Source: Campylobacterota bacterium (GTDB lineage Bacteria; Campylobacterota; Campylobacteria; Campylobacterales; Sulfurovaceae). Taken from it: a stretch of 5,325 nt of DNA. Numbering within the stretch: the first letter of the stretch is position 1; the number at the start of each line of letters is the position of its first letter. Location of the stretch: NCBI GenBank assembly GCA_003646525.1, contig QMKU01000123.1, positions 1-5,325 on the forward strand. The letters run 5' to 3'. The translations under genes were made by a program, and so were the position numbers. The notes beneath the pieces are model-generated. The model saw nothing but the letters and a program-made list of their open reading frames with translations, did not search any database and was not told where the DNA came from. Positions 1-5,325 of this stretch are shown here, piece after piece.

Positions 1-656
1 AAACCCAGTCTATCTGAAGTGATCTGACGCGAAATGTTGTGTGGTGTACCTGCCAATGCCGCACAACCGATCGGACTATAGTTGTTTCGCTCCCAAGAGC
101 TTACAAAACGCTCATAGTCGCGCTTGAACATACTTGCATAAGCCATCATATGGTAGCCGAAGTTTATAGGCTGAGCGTGCTGTAAGTGTGTCATACCTGG
201 TAGCATCACTTCGACATTGGCTTCGGCAGTCTTCACAAAGGTAGAGATATTTTCCAGAAGCAGATCAGCGATAGTTTGGGTGCTATTTTGCACATAGAGT
301 CTGAAGTCAAGTGCTACTTGGTCGTTGCGACTGCGTGCGGTATGTAGACGCTTGCCTGCATCCCCTATCTTGTCAGTCAATCTACCCTCGATAGCCATGT
401 GTATATCTTCATCATCACCATCCAATTTAAACTCACCAGACTCTATCTCATCCAAAATCTCATGAAGACCACTCTCTATCTGATCATAATCCTCTCTTGA
501 AATGATCTTCTGTTCACAGAGCATATATGCATGCGCAAGCGATCCCTCTATATCTTCACGATAAAGTACCTTATCAAAAGGGAGAGAATTGTTGAGATCT
601 TGAAGTAGTTTTGAACTCTTTTCAGAGATTCTGGCTGAAGCTATTTTTTGAGACAT
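1..656 (-). CDS. argH: argininosuccinate lyase, N-terminal 218 residues (runs off window)
   Basis: Argininosuccinate lyase splits argininosuccinate into arginine and fumarate, the last step of arginine synthesis, in the cytoplasm as a homotetramer. The frame is open from an ATG at 656 to the window edge, giving 218 codons plus two bases, a little under half of the usual ~460 residues. The fumarase/ASL superfamily pattern is clear: HTARSRNDQVA at residues 105-115, and GMTHLQHAQPI at 154-164, which carries the Thr-His pair of the active site. The family's GSSxMPxKxNP loop with the catalytic serine would lie outside the window. The ATG is preceded by an AGAGGA-type ribosome site about 11 bases upstream, and the N-terminus (SARISEKSSKLL) aligns with the family start. 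It follows apaH after a 64-base gap that holds a small inverted repeat and a possible -10. The family assignment is firm; integrity of the missing part is unknown. Confidence 0.96.
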   Translation of the reverse strand, partial: MSQKIASARISEKSSKLLQDLNNSLPFDKVLYREDIEGSLAHAYMLCEQKIISREDYDQIESGLHEILDEIESGEFKLDGDDEDIHMAIEGRLTDKIGDAGKRLHTARSRNDQVALDFRLYVQNSTQTIADLLLENISTFVKTAEANVEVMLPGMTHLQHAQPINFGYHMMAYASMFKRDYERFVSSWERNNYSPIGCAALAGTPHNISRQITSDRLG

Positions 657-679
657 AATTATTTGTATCCTCTTATTCT

Positions 680-694
680 AATATCGGGGATATT
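680..694 (-). promoter_or_regulatory. small inverted repeat beside a possible argH -10
   Basis: In the 64-base gap between apaH and argH, a perfect 6-bp inverted repeat (AATATC-CCC-GATATT, read on the minus strand) overlaps the end of a TAAAAT hexamer at 697-692. That hexamer could be the -10 of argH. The start point would then fall inside the repeat and leave a leader of about 29 bases containing the AGAGGA site. No -35 is recognisable. The repeat could be an operator or a chance AT-rich palindrome. It does not match the ArgR box well. Confidence 0.25.
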
Positions 695-720
695 TTAGCG
701 TAAATTGAATAACCCCATCT

Positions 721-1536
721 TTATTTATCACACTTTATATGCACTACTTTTTCTCTCTTGCTGTCGATTTGTATCACTGTCATCATCCCTCCCCATACGC
801 ATCCAGAATCCAGACAGCGTACATGAGTATCGGAATAGTATCCTAGAGTAGACCAGTGCCCAAAAATAATCTTGGGTTTAATCTTTTTGCGTGTGGGACA
901 GTCAAACCATGGCACAATACCCTTTTGTTCTATATCCAAGGGGTTTGGCGCACCTTTCTGTTTAAATTCCAATCTGCCATCATCATAACAAAATCGCATA
1001 CGAACAAAAGAAGAGAGGATATAACGATCCTTCTCTATCTCGCTGCTCTTCGAATCAAAATGATCCATACTTTTGTCAAACATAGAGGAGACCCATGCCT
1101 TGTAGCTATCGCCATGAAGTCTCTTCTCTATCTTTTTGGCAGCTTGACTTACCATATTTAGATCAAACTGCGGAGAGATACCAGCATGCGACATACAATA
1201 CCCTAGATCATGATCCAAGTGAAAAAACTTTTGAGACCTGAGCCACTTGATCAGCCCTGGTCCATCATGCGCATTCAAAATCGGATCAATCGAAGGGTTG
1301 CTTTTTTTGATACCGAGATAGGCTGCAATCAGAGCAATATCATGGTTTCCTAGTACGATGACGAGACTTTTTCGTATCTTATAAAGATATCGCAATGTCT
1401 CTAGTGAATCTTCTCCACGATTGACAAGGTCTCCAGCGATCCATAGTGTATCGTGCTTGGGATTAAAATCTATCTTTTTCAGCAAAATCATCAAATGCCT
1501 ATGGCATCCCTGAATATCCCCTATCGCCCAAACCAT
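721..1536 (-). CDS. apaH: symmetrical bis(5'-nucleosyl)-tetraphosphatase (Ap4A hydrolase)
   Basis: ApaH hydrolyses diadenosine tetraphosphate symmetrically to two ADP and can remove Np4-type caps from RNA in enterobacteria. It is a cytoplasmic metallophosphatase of the PPP fold. At 271 residues it is close to the usual ~280. The metal and phosphate motifs run in order: GDIQGC (6-11), GDLVNRG (35-41), GNHD (63-66), SHAGI (116-120) and FGHW (225-228). The ApaH-specific FVRMRFCY (177-184) and LDSGCVWGG (242-250) separate it from generic serine/threonine phosphatases. The first motif has Gln at residue 9 where E. coli ApaH has the GDxHG histidine; from memory this is a frequent variant among ApaH proteins. 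The ATG at 1536 sits 5 bases after GGAG, a good ribosome site, and starts directly on the first beta strand as expected. It lies 84 bases after the upstream membrane-protein gene and 64 bases before argH. Confidence 0.95.
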   Translation of the reverse strand: MVWAIGDIQGCHRHLMILLKKIDFNPKHDTLWIAGDLVNRGEDSLETLRYLYKIRKSLVIVLGNHDIALIAAYLGIKKSNPSIDPILNAHDGPGLIKWLRSQKFFHLDHDLGYCMSHAGISPQFDLNMVSQAAKKIEKRLHGDSYKAWVSSMFDKSMDHFDSKSSEIEKDRYILSSFVRMRFCYDDGRLEFKQKGAPNPLDIEQKGIVPWFDCPTRKKIKPKIIFGHWSTLGYYSDTHVRCLDSGCVWGGMMTVIQIDSKREKVVHIKCDK

Positions 1537-1620
1537 GTAATCTCCGATCGCGTACTAGGAAATGACCCCAATAATAGATGCATTAAACTCTCATTTTCCA
1601 TCTCTGAACCTCGACACTTG

Positions 1621-2100
1621 CTACTTACATGCTTTTTGCATATTGCGTACCATCAGAACCAAGAGTGCCAATGAAAAAATCTTATAATTGATCTCTGAAC
1701 CTTTGTGTGTATTGATAAATGCTTCACTCTGCGTCATCGCCTCACCTGCTGTCTGCATCGTCAATATATCTGGGATATAGTAGTGAGCAAAAAGCAATCC
1801 TGTCGCAAATACAAAGAAGGTTGCAATCTGAGTAATCGTATCGCGCTCAAACTTTTTATATTTATATCCCTCATATAAAAAGACTACAAGTAGGGTAAAA
1901 TTCACCAGATAAGAGAGTCGCACAAAACTCTGCGTCATGATCAAACCCTCTTGATAATGCGTCAACACCCCTTCGCCAAGCCACTGCTCAGTATGAAAAG
2001 TCACTGCCGTCACAACGATACCAGCGAAGAGCCCTGCACCCAAAGTCGCTCCTAGTAATACTAGATAAGCTATTGTTGTTATTTTAAAATATTTATTCAT
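1621..2100 (-). CDS. small four-helix membrane protein, DUF4149/TMEM205-like
   Basis: The function is unknown. The 159-residue product is strongly hydrophobic, with likely membrane segments at about residues 7-32, 58-78, 88-107 and 138-152, a basic patch after helix 2 (YKYKKFER, 79-86) and a short basic C-terminus. Helix 1 is glycine/alanine-rich. The stretch FINTHKGSEIN (128-138), just before the last helix, resembles the F..xH..S...N pattern I associate with DUF4149/TMEM205-type proteins. That match is from memory and needs a profile search. The ATG at 2100 follows AAGGA with 5 bases of spacing, a strong ribosome site. The gene sits alone between the hairpin-bearing spacer downstream of prmC and apaH, so it may have its own promoter in 2101-2165, although no hexamer pair stands out there. 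It is clearly coding; the family call is tentative. Confidence 0.85.
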   Translation of the reverse strand: MNKYFKITTIAYLVLLGATLGAGLFAGIVVTAVTFHTEQWLGEGVLTHYQEGLIMTQSFVRLSYLVNFTLLVVFLYEGYKYKKFERDTITQIATFFVFATGLLFAHYYIPDILTMQTAGEAMTQSEAFINTHKGSEINYKIFSLALLVLMVRNMQKACK

Positions 2101-2168
2101 TTTTTTCCTTGTTTTGTATTGTGCCCTTGTGGCTTATAGATATATCACTATTAACGCTATAAATACTT

Positions 2169-2215
2169 GGAGCAGGGACTTTAGTCCCGTCAAACGGGAC
2201 TAAAGTCCCTGCTCC
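2169..2215. repeat. perfect 22-bp inverted repeat, REP-doublet (REPIN)-like
   Basis: Arms at 2169-2190 and 2194-2215 are exact reverse complements around a 3-base centre (CAA). Each arm begins at its outer end with GGAG and contains its own palindrome, GGGACT-TT-AGTCCC at 2175-2188 and GGGACT-AA-AGTCCC at 2196-2209. The DNA or RNA can therefore fold as one long hairpin or as two small ones. A short tetranucleotide head followed by a palindrome, in two inverted copies with a short spacer, is the architecture of REP doublets (REPINs) that are mobilised by RAYT transposases. No transposase is present here. It lies 87 bases downstream of the prmC stop and 68 bases upstream of the next start. There is no T-run on either side, so it is not a standard intrinsic terminator, though it could still affect RNA processing. 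Confidence 0.8.
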
Positions 2216-2228
2216 TAAATGCTTATCG

Positions 2229-2270
2229 TTTGGTAGTTGTTTCTACTCTATTCCTAAGAAACCTACCAAA
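2229..2270. repeat. second stem-loop, 14 bp with a 2-base bulge
   Basis: TTTGGTAG (2229-2236) pairs with CTACCAAA (2263-2270), and GTTTCT (2239-2244) pairs with AGAAAC (2257-2262). TT at 2237-2238 is left as a bulge, and the loop is 12 bases (2245-2256). On the minus-strand transcript it comes 32 bases after the prmC stop and just before the 47-base palindrome. No U-run follows it, so it is a poor intrinsic terminator. It may be a 3' stabilising structure or part of the same inserted repeat as its neighbour. Confidence 0.6.
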
Positions 2271-2302
2271 GCCCCCTACTCTCAAATATTTAACTTTGGC
2301 AT

Positions 2303-3124
2303 CTATCCAAGCCGTACAACAAATCCTCTGTCGAACCCTGCTAAGTCTTGGTAAAACTCACTCATTTTTACCCCAATCTCATCAAAATGCCCCTGCATAG
2401 AGTTGCGTTGGTCATATCCTATCTCACATGCAAGCCAAACAATAGCTCTTTTGTGAACATCACAAATGATACGATGAAGTAGTTCATCTCCATCTCTACC
2501 ACCGAAGAGAGCTGCATGTGGCTCATACTCAGATATATTTCGTTCTAGTTTGAAATTACTTGCAATATACGGGGGATTACTGACGACCAATTGAGGTTTT
2601 ATTTTGACCTCATCCATCAGATTACTCCCAATGAGAGTGATTTGACCCTCAAGTCCAAAGTGCTTGACATTGTGACTTGCGATACGCAGTGCATCCTCTG
2701 ATATGTCAGTTGCTATGATCTTCAACTGTGGGAATTTACGAGCAAGCACGATAGAGATAGCCCCCGAACCTACCCCTATCTCGACAATCTGCGTGATATC
2801 CTCTCTCTCTATAACCTGAGCCACCCTATCGATCAGTAGCTCTGTCTCTGGTCTGGGTATCAATACCCCTCTCTCCACAAACAATACTATATCATAAAAA
2901 CTTGCTATACCTACGATATATTCATAAGGTTCATGGGCTTCACGCCTCTTGACAAGGCCATGATAAGCATCTATATCTTCTACTCTCTCATCCCCATGTA
3001 TATGGAGGTAGAGTCGCTCTTTGCCTAAGTGATAGGCGAGAAGCAGTTCCGCTTCAAAACGAGGCTTTTGACAGCTCTCTCGGAGGTGAGTTTCGGCAAT
3101 ATCAAGAGCTTGCGTGATGGTCAT
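2303..3124 (-). CDS. prmC: peptide chain release factor N5-glutamine methyltransferase
   Basis: PrmC (formerly HemK) uses S-adenosylmethionine to methylate the glutamine of the GGQ loop of release factors RF1 and RF2, which speeds peptide release at stop codons. The 273 residues match the usual length. The N-terminal helical domain (about 1-75) ends in RREAHEPYEYIVG (60-72). VLIPRPETE (87-95) leads into the Rossmann methyltransferase domain, with the cofactor loop EIGVGSGAI (115-123), the acidic strand end ATD (138-140) and the catalytic NPPY (183-186), followed by EYEPHAALFGGRDG (199-212). The ATG at 3124 fits the family N-terminus. It overlaps the stop of the upstream protease gene by one base (TGATG), and no close ribosome site is visible, which suggests reinitiation by the same ribosomes. 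Older databases may call it protoporphyrinogen oxidase, which is a misannotation. Confidence 0.96.
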   Translation of the reverse strand: MTITQALDIAETHLRESCQKPRFEAELLLAYHLGKERLYLHIHGDERVEDIDAYHGLVKRREAHEPYEYIVGIASFYDIVLFVERGVLIPRPETELLIDRVAQVIEREDITQIVEIGVGSGAISIVLARKFPQLKIIATDISEDALRIASHNVKHFGLEGQITLIGSNLMDEVKIKPQLVVSNPPYIASNFKLERNISEYEPHAALFGGRDGDELLHRIICDVHKRAIVWLACEIGYDQRNSMQGHFDEIGVKMSEFYQDLAGFDRGFVVRLG

Positions 3125-4416
3125 CAGTCACTCTTGCCTTCTTCATCTCCCATGAAAGCAAAAATCCCCTCTTTTTGCAAGCCCTCCTCTTCCGCATCCT
3201 CTCCTACGATCGTATTGGTAGCGTCATAACCAAGCTCTTTGAGTCGCTCGATAATCGGTGGGTGCGTATGATAAAAGAAGATCACAAGTGGATGCGATTT
3301 GGGGAATGACTTGTTCTCTGTCACTAACTTCATCAACGCAGAGACGAGGTTTTCTCGTCCACCCATCTCTGCGCCAAATACATCAGCCGCATACTCATTG
3401 TGACGACTCACATAGCTCATGACAGGGGTAAAGAGGAAGCTGACCACAGGAAGAAGCATGATCATCATCGTGATCTTGACACCTGCTGTCGGCACTACGC
3501 CCATCGCAGTAAAAAGTGTATCAGGCAAATTCCCAAGGAGGAAGAAAGAGACAAAAAGCAATCCACCCATCAGAGCAATATTTTTCCATATATCTCCATG
3601 AGTAAAGTGTCCCAACTCATGTCCTAGCACCGCAAGCAGCTCTTTGGTATTAAGCTTTTCGATCAATGTATCGAAGAGTACCACTCGTTTACTCTTTCCT
3701 AGACCTCCGAAGTAGGCATTGAGTCGGCTATCTCTTTTGCTGGCATCCATCACAAAAATACCATCACTCTTCAATCCGACACGCTCCATCAAACTGACGA
3801 TTGCATCCCTTAGCTCCCCCTCTTCAAGTGGATTGAACTTATTGAAGATCGGAGCGATAATCGTAGGATAGATCACATTGATCAGAACGGCCACAGTAAA
3901 GAGCAGAACAAAACCCCATAACCACCAAGAATCATAGTTTGCCACGATCCAAGAGAGTGCAGCAAAAAGTACTCCACCAATCACGACAAACATAGCCATA
4001 GATTTGATCTGATCAATCACAAAAAGTTTGGGTGTGGTTTTGTTAAAGCGAAAAGCTTCATCGATCTTAAAGGTTTGATAGAGTGAAAAAGGCAAAGAGA
4101 TAATATAATTAATGGCGAAAAATCCAAAAAGAAAAAGAACTGCTTGACTAATCTCCCCTTGAGCAGGAACCATCTTTTGGAGCCAGCTAAATCCTGCAAT
4201 CACCCACCAGAGAAAGACAAAATAATCTACAAAATTTTCTACCAAACTCAACTTTTCCTTGGTAACTGCGTAATTGCCTGCTACTAAATATTTGGATATT
4301 GACATAAGTACAGGTGTTTTTCGTTTCTCTTCGTTAATATATCCGATCTGCATAATGGAAATATAGATTTTGAGAAAAACATAAAGTGTATAGATCAAAA
4401 CAACAGTTTCTAACAT
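3124..4416 (-). CDS. M48-family membrane zinc metalloprotease, Ste24/CAAX protease 1-like
   Basis: This is an integral-membrane zinc endopeptidase related to Ste24 (CAAX prenyl protease 1). Bacterial members are thought to act in membrane-protein quality control; the substrate here is unknown. The 430 residues match the family. An N-terminal M48_N-type region has membrane segments at about 1-22, 62-80, 90-112, 138-160 and 165-190, with the Ste24-type stretch EAFRFNKTTPKLFVIDQIK at 120-138. The zinc site is HELGH (266-270), with the third ligand Glu341 in NEYAAD. Two further hydrophobic segments lie at about 280-298 and 313-332, and HTHPPIIERL (383-392) is the family's conserved HPP motif. The tail (405-430) is acidic. 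The ATG at 4416 follows an AGAGAG stretch and begins directly in the first helix. The gene heads the minus-strand cluster, shares TGATG with prmC, and diverges from yigZ with 91 bases between the two starts. Confidence 0.93.
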   Translation of the reverse strand: MLETVVLIYTLYVFLKIYISIMQIGYINEEKRKTPVLMSISKYLVAGNYAVTKEKLSLVENFVDYFVFLWWVIAGFSWLQKMVPAQGEISQAVLFLFGFFAINYIISLPFSLYQTFKIDEAFRFNKTTPKLFVIDQIKSMAMFVVIGGVLFAALSWIVANYDSWWLWGFVLLFTVAVLINVIYPTIIAPIFNKFNPLEEGELRDAIVSLMERVGLKSDGIFVMDASKRDSRLNAYFGGLGKSKRVVLFDTLIEKLNTKELLAVLGHELGHFTHGDIWKNIALMGGLLFVSFFLLGNLPDTLFTAMGVVPTAGVKITMMIMLLPVVSFLFTPVMSYVSRHNEYAADVFGAEMGGRENLVSALMKLVTENKSFPKSHPLVIFFYHTHPPIIERLKELGYDATNTIVGEDAEEEGLQKEGIFAFMGDEEGKSD

Positions 4417-4436
4417 AGGACTCTCTTTTTGATTGA

Positions 4437-4445
4437 AATATATCA
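4437..4445 (-). promoter_or_regulatory. probable extended -10 promoter of the M48 protease-prmC operon
   Basis: On the minus strand, TGA-TATATT forms an extended -10 with five of six TATAAT positions. Transcription would start near 4430 and leave a leader of about 14 bases that includes the AGAGAG ribosome site before the ATG at 4416. No good -35 lies at 16-18 bases, as is usual for Campylobacterota promoters. The divergent yigZ -10 is about 50 bases away. Confidence 0.45.
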
Positions 4446-4490
4446 GATTGAGCTTTACGGGTGCTTAATTGTCCCTCTCTTAATCCTTTT

Positions 4491-4499
4491 TGTTATACA
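4491..4499 (+). promoter_or_regulatory. probable extended -10 promoter of yigZ
   Basis: TGT-TATACA is an extended -10 with four of six TATAAT positions plus the TG element. A partial -35 (TTGTCC, 4469-4474) lies 19 bases upstream. The expected start of transcription is near 4506, two bases before the ATG at 4508, so the message would be leaderless or nearly so. This agrees with the lack of any ribosome-binding sequence before that ATG. Confidence 0.4.
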
Positions 4500-4507
4500 C
4501 TTTCTCT

Positions 4508-5083
4508 ATGTTTACAGTCCATACACACACATTTGAAATGTTAGTTGAAAAACAATCGAAATTCATCGCACACTTGATGCCCTACTCCCAATATAAAAGT
4601 ACACTCGAAAAATTAAAACAAGAACACCCAAAGGCGCGTCACTTTGTAACAGCTTTTCGGTATATGAATGAATTTGATCAGATTGTTGAGGGTAGCAGTG
4701 ATGACGGTGAGCCTAGAGGCACATCGGGCAAGCCAACACTCTCTGTACTCCAAGGGAATGATTTAATCGATATTGCCGTGATCACAGTACGCTATTTCGG
4801 TGGTACAAAACTGGGTACTGGTGGTTTGGTTCGTGCCTATTCGACGGCAACAAACTTGGTGGTACAAGAGGAGAAGCTACATATATATAAAAAACTTAAA
4901 AAGATAACTATACACTGCAACTACACAAATATAGGGAAGGTTGAATATCTCTTTGTACAACATAATATCACAGTAGAAAATAAAGAATTTGATGCATCAG
5001 GTGTTCAAATGATTTTGATTGGAAGCTCGGAAGATTTACGACACTTTATCTCGCAAGCGGATAGGCTTGTTTTATTGAAGTGA
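4508..5083 (+). CDS. yigZ: YigZ/IMPACT (UPF0029) family protein
   Basis: This is a conserved cytoplasmic protein of the YigZ/IMPACT family. Eukaryotic relatives (IMPACT, Yih1) restrain the Gcn2 kinase; the bacterial role is not settled, and the Xaa-Pro dipeptidase label seen in some databases is not supported by the fold. From the ATG at 4508 the product has 191 residues, slightly short of the usual ~200. The UPF0029 domain (about 10-118) shows KQSKFIAHL (15-23), SDDGEPRGTSGKP (64-76) and VRYFGGTKLGTGGLVRAY (94-111). A ferredoxin-like DUF1949-type domain follows at about 130-185. A TTG six codons further upstream (4490) is in frame but overlaps the likely -10. The ATG places KSKFI about 17 residues from the N-terminus, as in relatives. 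No ribosome site precedes either codon. The gene stands alone on the plus strand, diverging from the protease and converging on the nuclease-like gene. Confidence 0.94.
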   Translation: MFTVHTHTFEMLVEKQSKFIAHLMPYSQYKSTLEKLKQEHPKARHFVTAFRYMNEFDQIVEGSSDDGEPRGTSGKPTLSVLQGNDLIDIAVITVRYFGGTKLGTGGLVRAYSTATNLVVQEEKLHIYKKLKKITIHCNYTNIGKVEYLFVQHNITVENKEFDASGVQMILIGSSEDLRHFISQADRLVLLK

Positions 5084-5090
5084 TAATAGA

Positions 5091-5325
5091 CTATTCTTCT
5101 CTTTCAATTTTAAAAATTTTAATATCATACTTTTCTGCCAGTGATTCAAGCCTCTTCATATGTCGTTTATCTTTTTTTGTTTCTCTCACTATGAGTCCTA
5201 CAGCTGGTTTCTTCCCAGTCATGAGAGCGTAATGCAGAGACTGACCTACACTCTCAGCCCATTTCTTGGAGAAGTCCACCTCTATAGCATATTCATCTGT
5301 TAAGCAATCCACACGAGTTCTATCG
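5091..5325 (-). CDS. C-terminal part of a PD-(D/E)xK nuclease-like protein (5' end outside window)
   Basis: The frame is open from the right edge to a TAG at 5093-5091, giving 77 residues of a protein whose start lies beyond the window. A GTG at 5312 is in frame but is unlikely to be the start, because the coding pattern continues upstream of it. The visible part looks like the core of a restriction-endonuclease fold: RVDCL with Asp6 (counting from the edge), then AIEVD (13-17) in the place of the second strand's ExK, then GQSLHYA (27-33), which resembles the QxxxY motif of RecB-like nucleases. A hydrophobic strand (PAVGLIV, 40-46) and a final alpha/beta unit ending in KIFKIEREE follow. ExD replaces ExK, so activity is uncertain. 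I recall similar small proteins with a secretion signal in related bacteria, but the N-terminus is not visible here. The gene ends 7 bases from the convergent yigZ stop. Confidence 0.75.
   Translation of the reverse strand, partial: DRTRVDCLTDEYAIEVDFSKKWAESVGQSLHYALMTGKKPAVGLIVRETKKDKRHMKRLESLAEKYDIKIFKIEREE

Noticed and set aside
856..1161. Open frame on the plus strand, 101 codons
   Set aside because: It lies entirely antisense to apaH, whose motifs are all intact; the translation shows no recognisable domain.
1453..1674. Open frame on the plus strand, 73 codons
   Set aside because: It is antisense to the start of apaH and the end of the membrane-protein gene and has no family features.
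2169..2215. Long palindrome as a prmC intrinsic terminator
   Set aside because: The stem is strong, but neither strand has a T-run after it: AAGTATTTATAG follows on the minus transcript and TAAATGCTT on the plus.
2274..2281. GAGTAGGG (minus strand) as a third copy of the GAGCAGGG repeat end
   Set aside because: An 8-base match with one mismatch and no palindrome attached is within chance.
3029..3229. Plus-strand open frame across the prmC/protease junction
   Set aside because: It is a shadow of two well-supported genes on the other strand.
3400..3627. Two overlapping plus-strand open frames
   Set aside because: They are antisense to the zinc-site region of the M48 protease, with low-complexity, charge-rich translations typical of shadows.
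4017..4199. Minus-strand 60-codon frame
   Set aside because: It sits out of frame inside the M48 protease, whose reading frame and membrane segments are continuous there.
4490..4507. TTG at 4490 as the start of yigZ
   Set aside because: It overlaps the likely -10 hexamer, has no ribosome site, and would add residues not expected from family alignment.
5103..5124. AT-rich inverted stretch near the end of the nuclease-like gene
   Set aside because: It is low-complexity coding sequence (Lys/Ile/Phe codons) rather than a terminator hairpin.
5310..5312. GTG at 5312 as the start of the nuclease-like gene
   Set aside because: The frame stays open to the edge with fitting residues (DRTR), and the Asp motif would lie at the very N-terminus, too short for the fold.

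Overview
The window looks like ordinary chromosome from a moderately AT-rich bacterium, most likely a member of the Campylobacterota (Sulfurovum/Sulfurimonas-like). The reasons are the dense packing, promoters that show a -10 but no convincing -35, and the style of the encoded proteins. One example is PrmC with an EIGVGSGAI motif directly behind an M48 (Ste24-type) membrane protease, a pairing I recall from other Campylobacterota. This placement is an inference from gene content, not from a marker gene.

Layout. Positions 1-4416 hold five genes, all read on the minus strand. In order of transcription they are a membrane zinc protease of the M48/Ste24 family (4416-3124), prmC (3124-2303, overlapping the protease stop by one base), a small four-helix membrane protein resembling DUF4149 (2100-1621), apaH (1536-721) and the 5' part of argH (656 to the window edge). 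A 202-base spacer between prmC and the membrane protein carries two strong inverted repeats and no gene. On the plus strand, yigZ (4508-5083) diverges from the protease. At the right edge, the 3' end of a gene on the minus strand (5325-5091) encodes the C-terminal part of a small protein with PD-(D/E)xK nuclease-like features. It converges on yigZ with only 7 bases between the stop codons.

How the genes relate. Protease and prmC are almost certainly cotranscribed and translationally coupled. The remaining genes are collinear but separated by 64-202 bases, so they may have their own promoters. The functions are housekeeping: release-factor methylation, Ap4A hydrolysis, arginine synthesis, membrane-protein quality control, and a conserved IMPACT-family protein. 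They do not form one pathway. I see no mobile gene, CRISPR array, tRNA, rRNA or defence cluster.

The most notable non-coding signal is a perfect 22-bp inverted repeat with a 3-base centre (2169-2215). Each of its arms is itself a small palindrome headed by GGAG, which is the architecture of a REP doublet (REPIN). A second, bulged 14-bp stem-loop follows at 2229-2270. No undescribed system of genes is evident.
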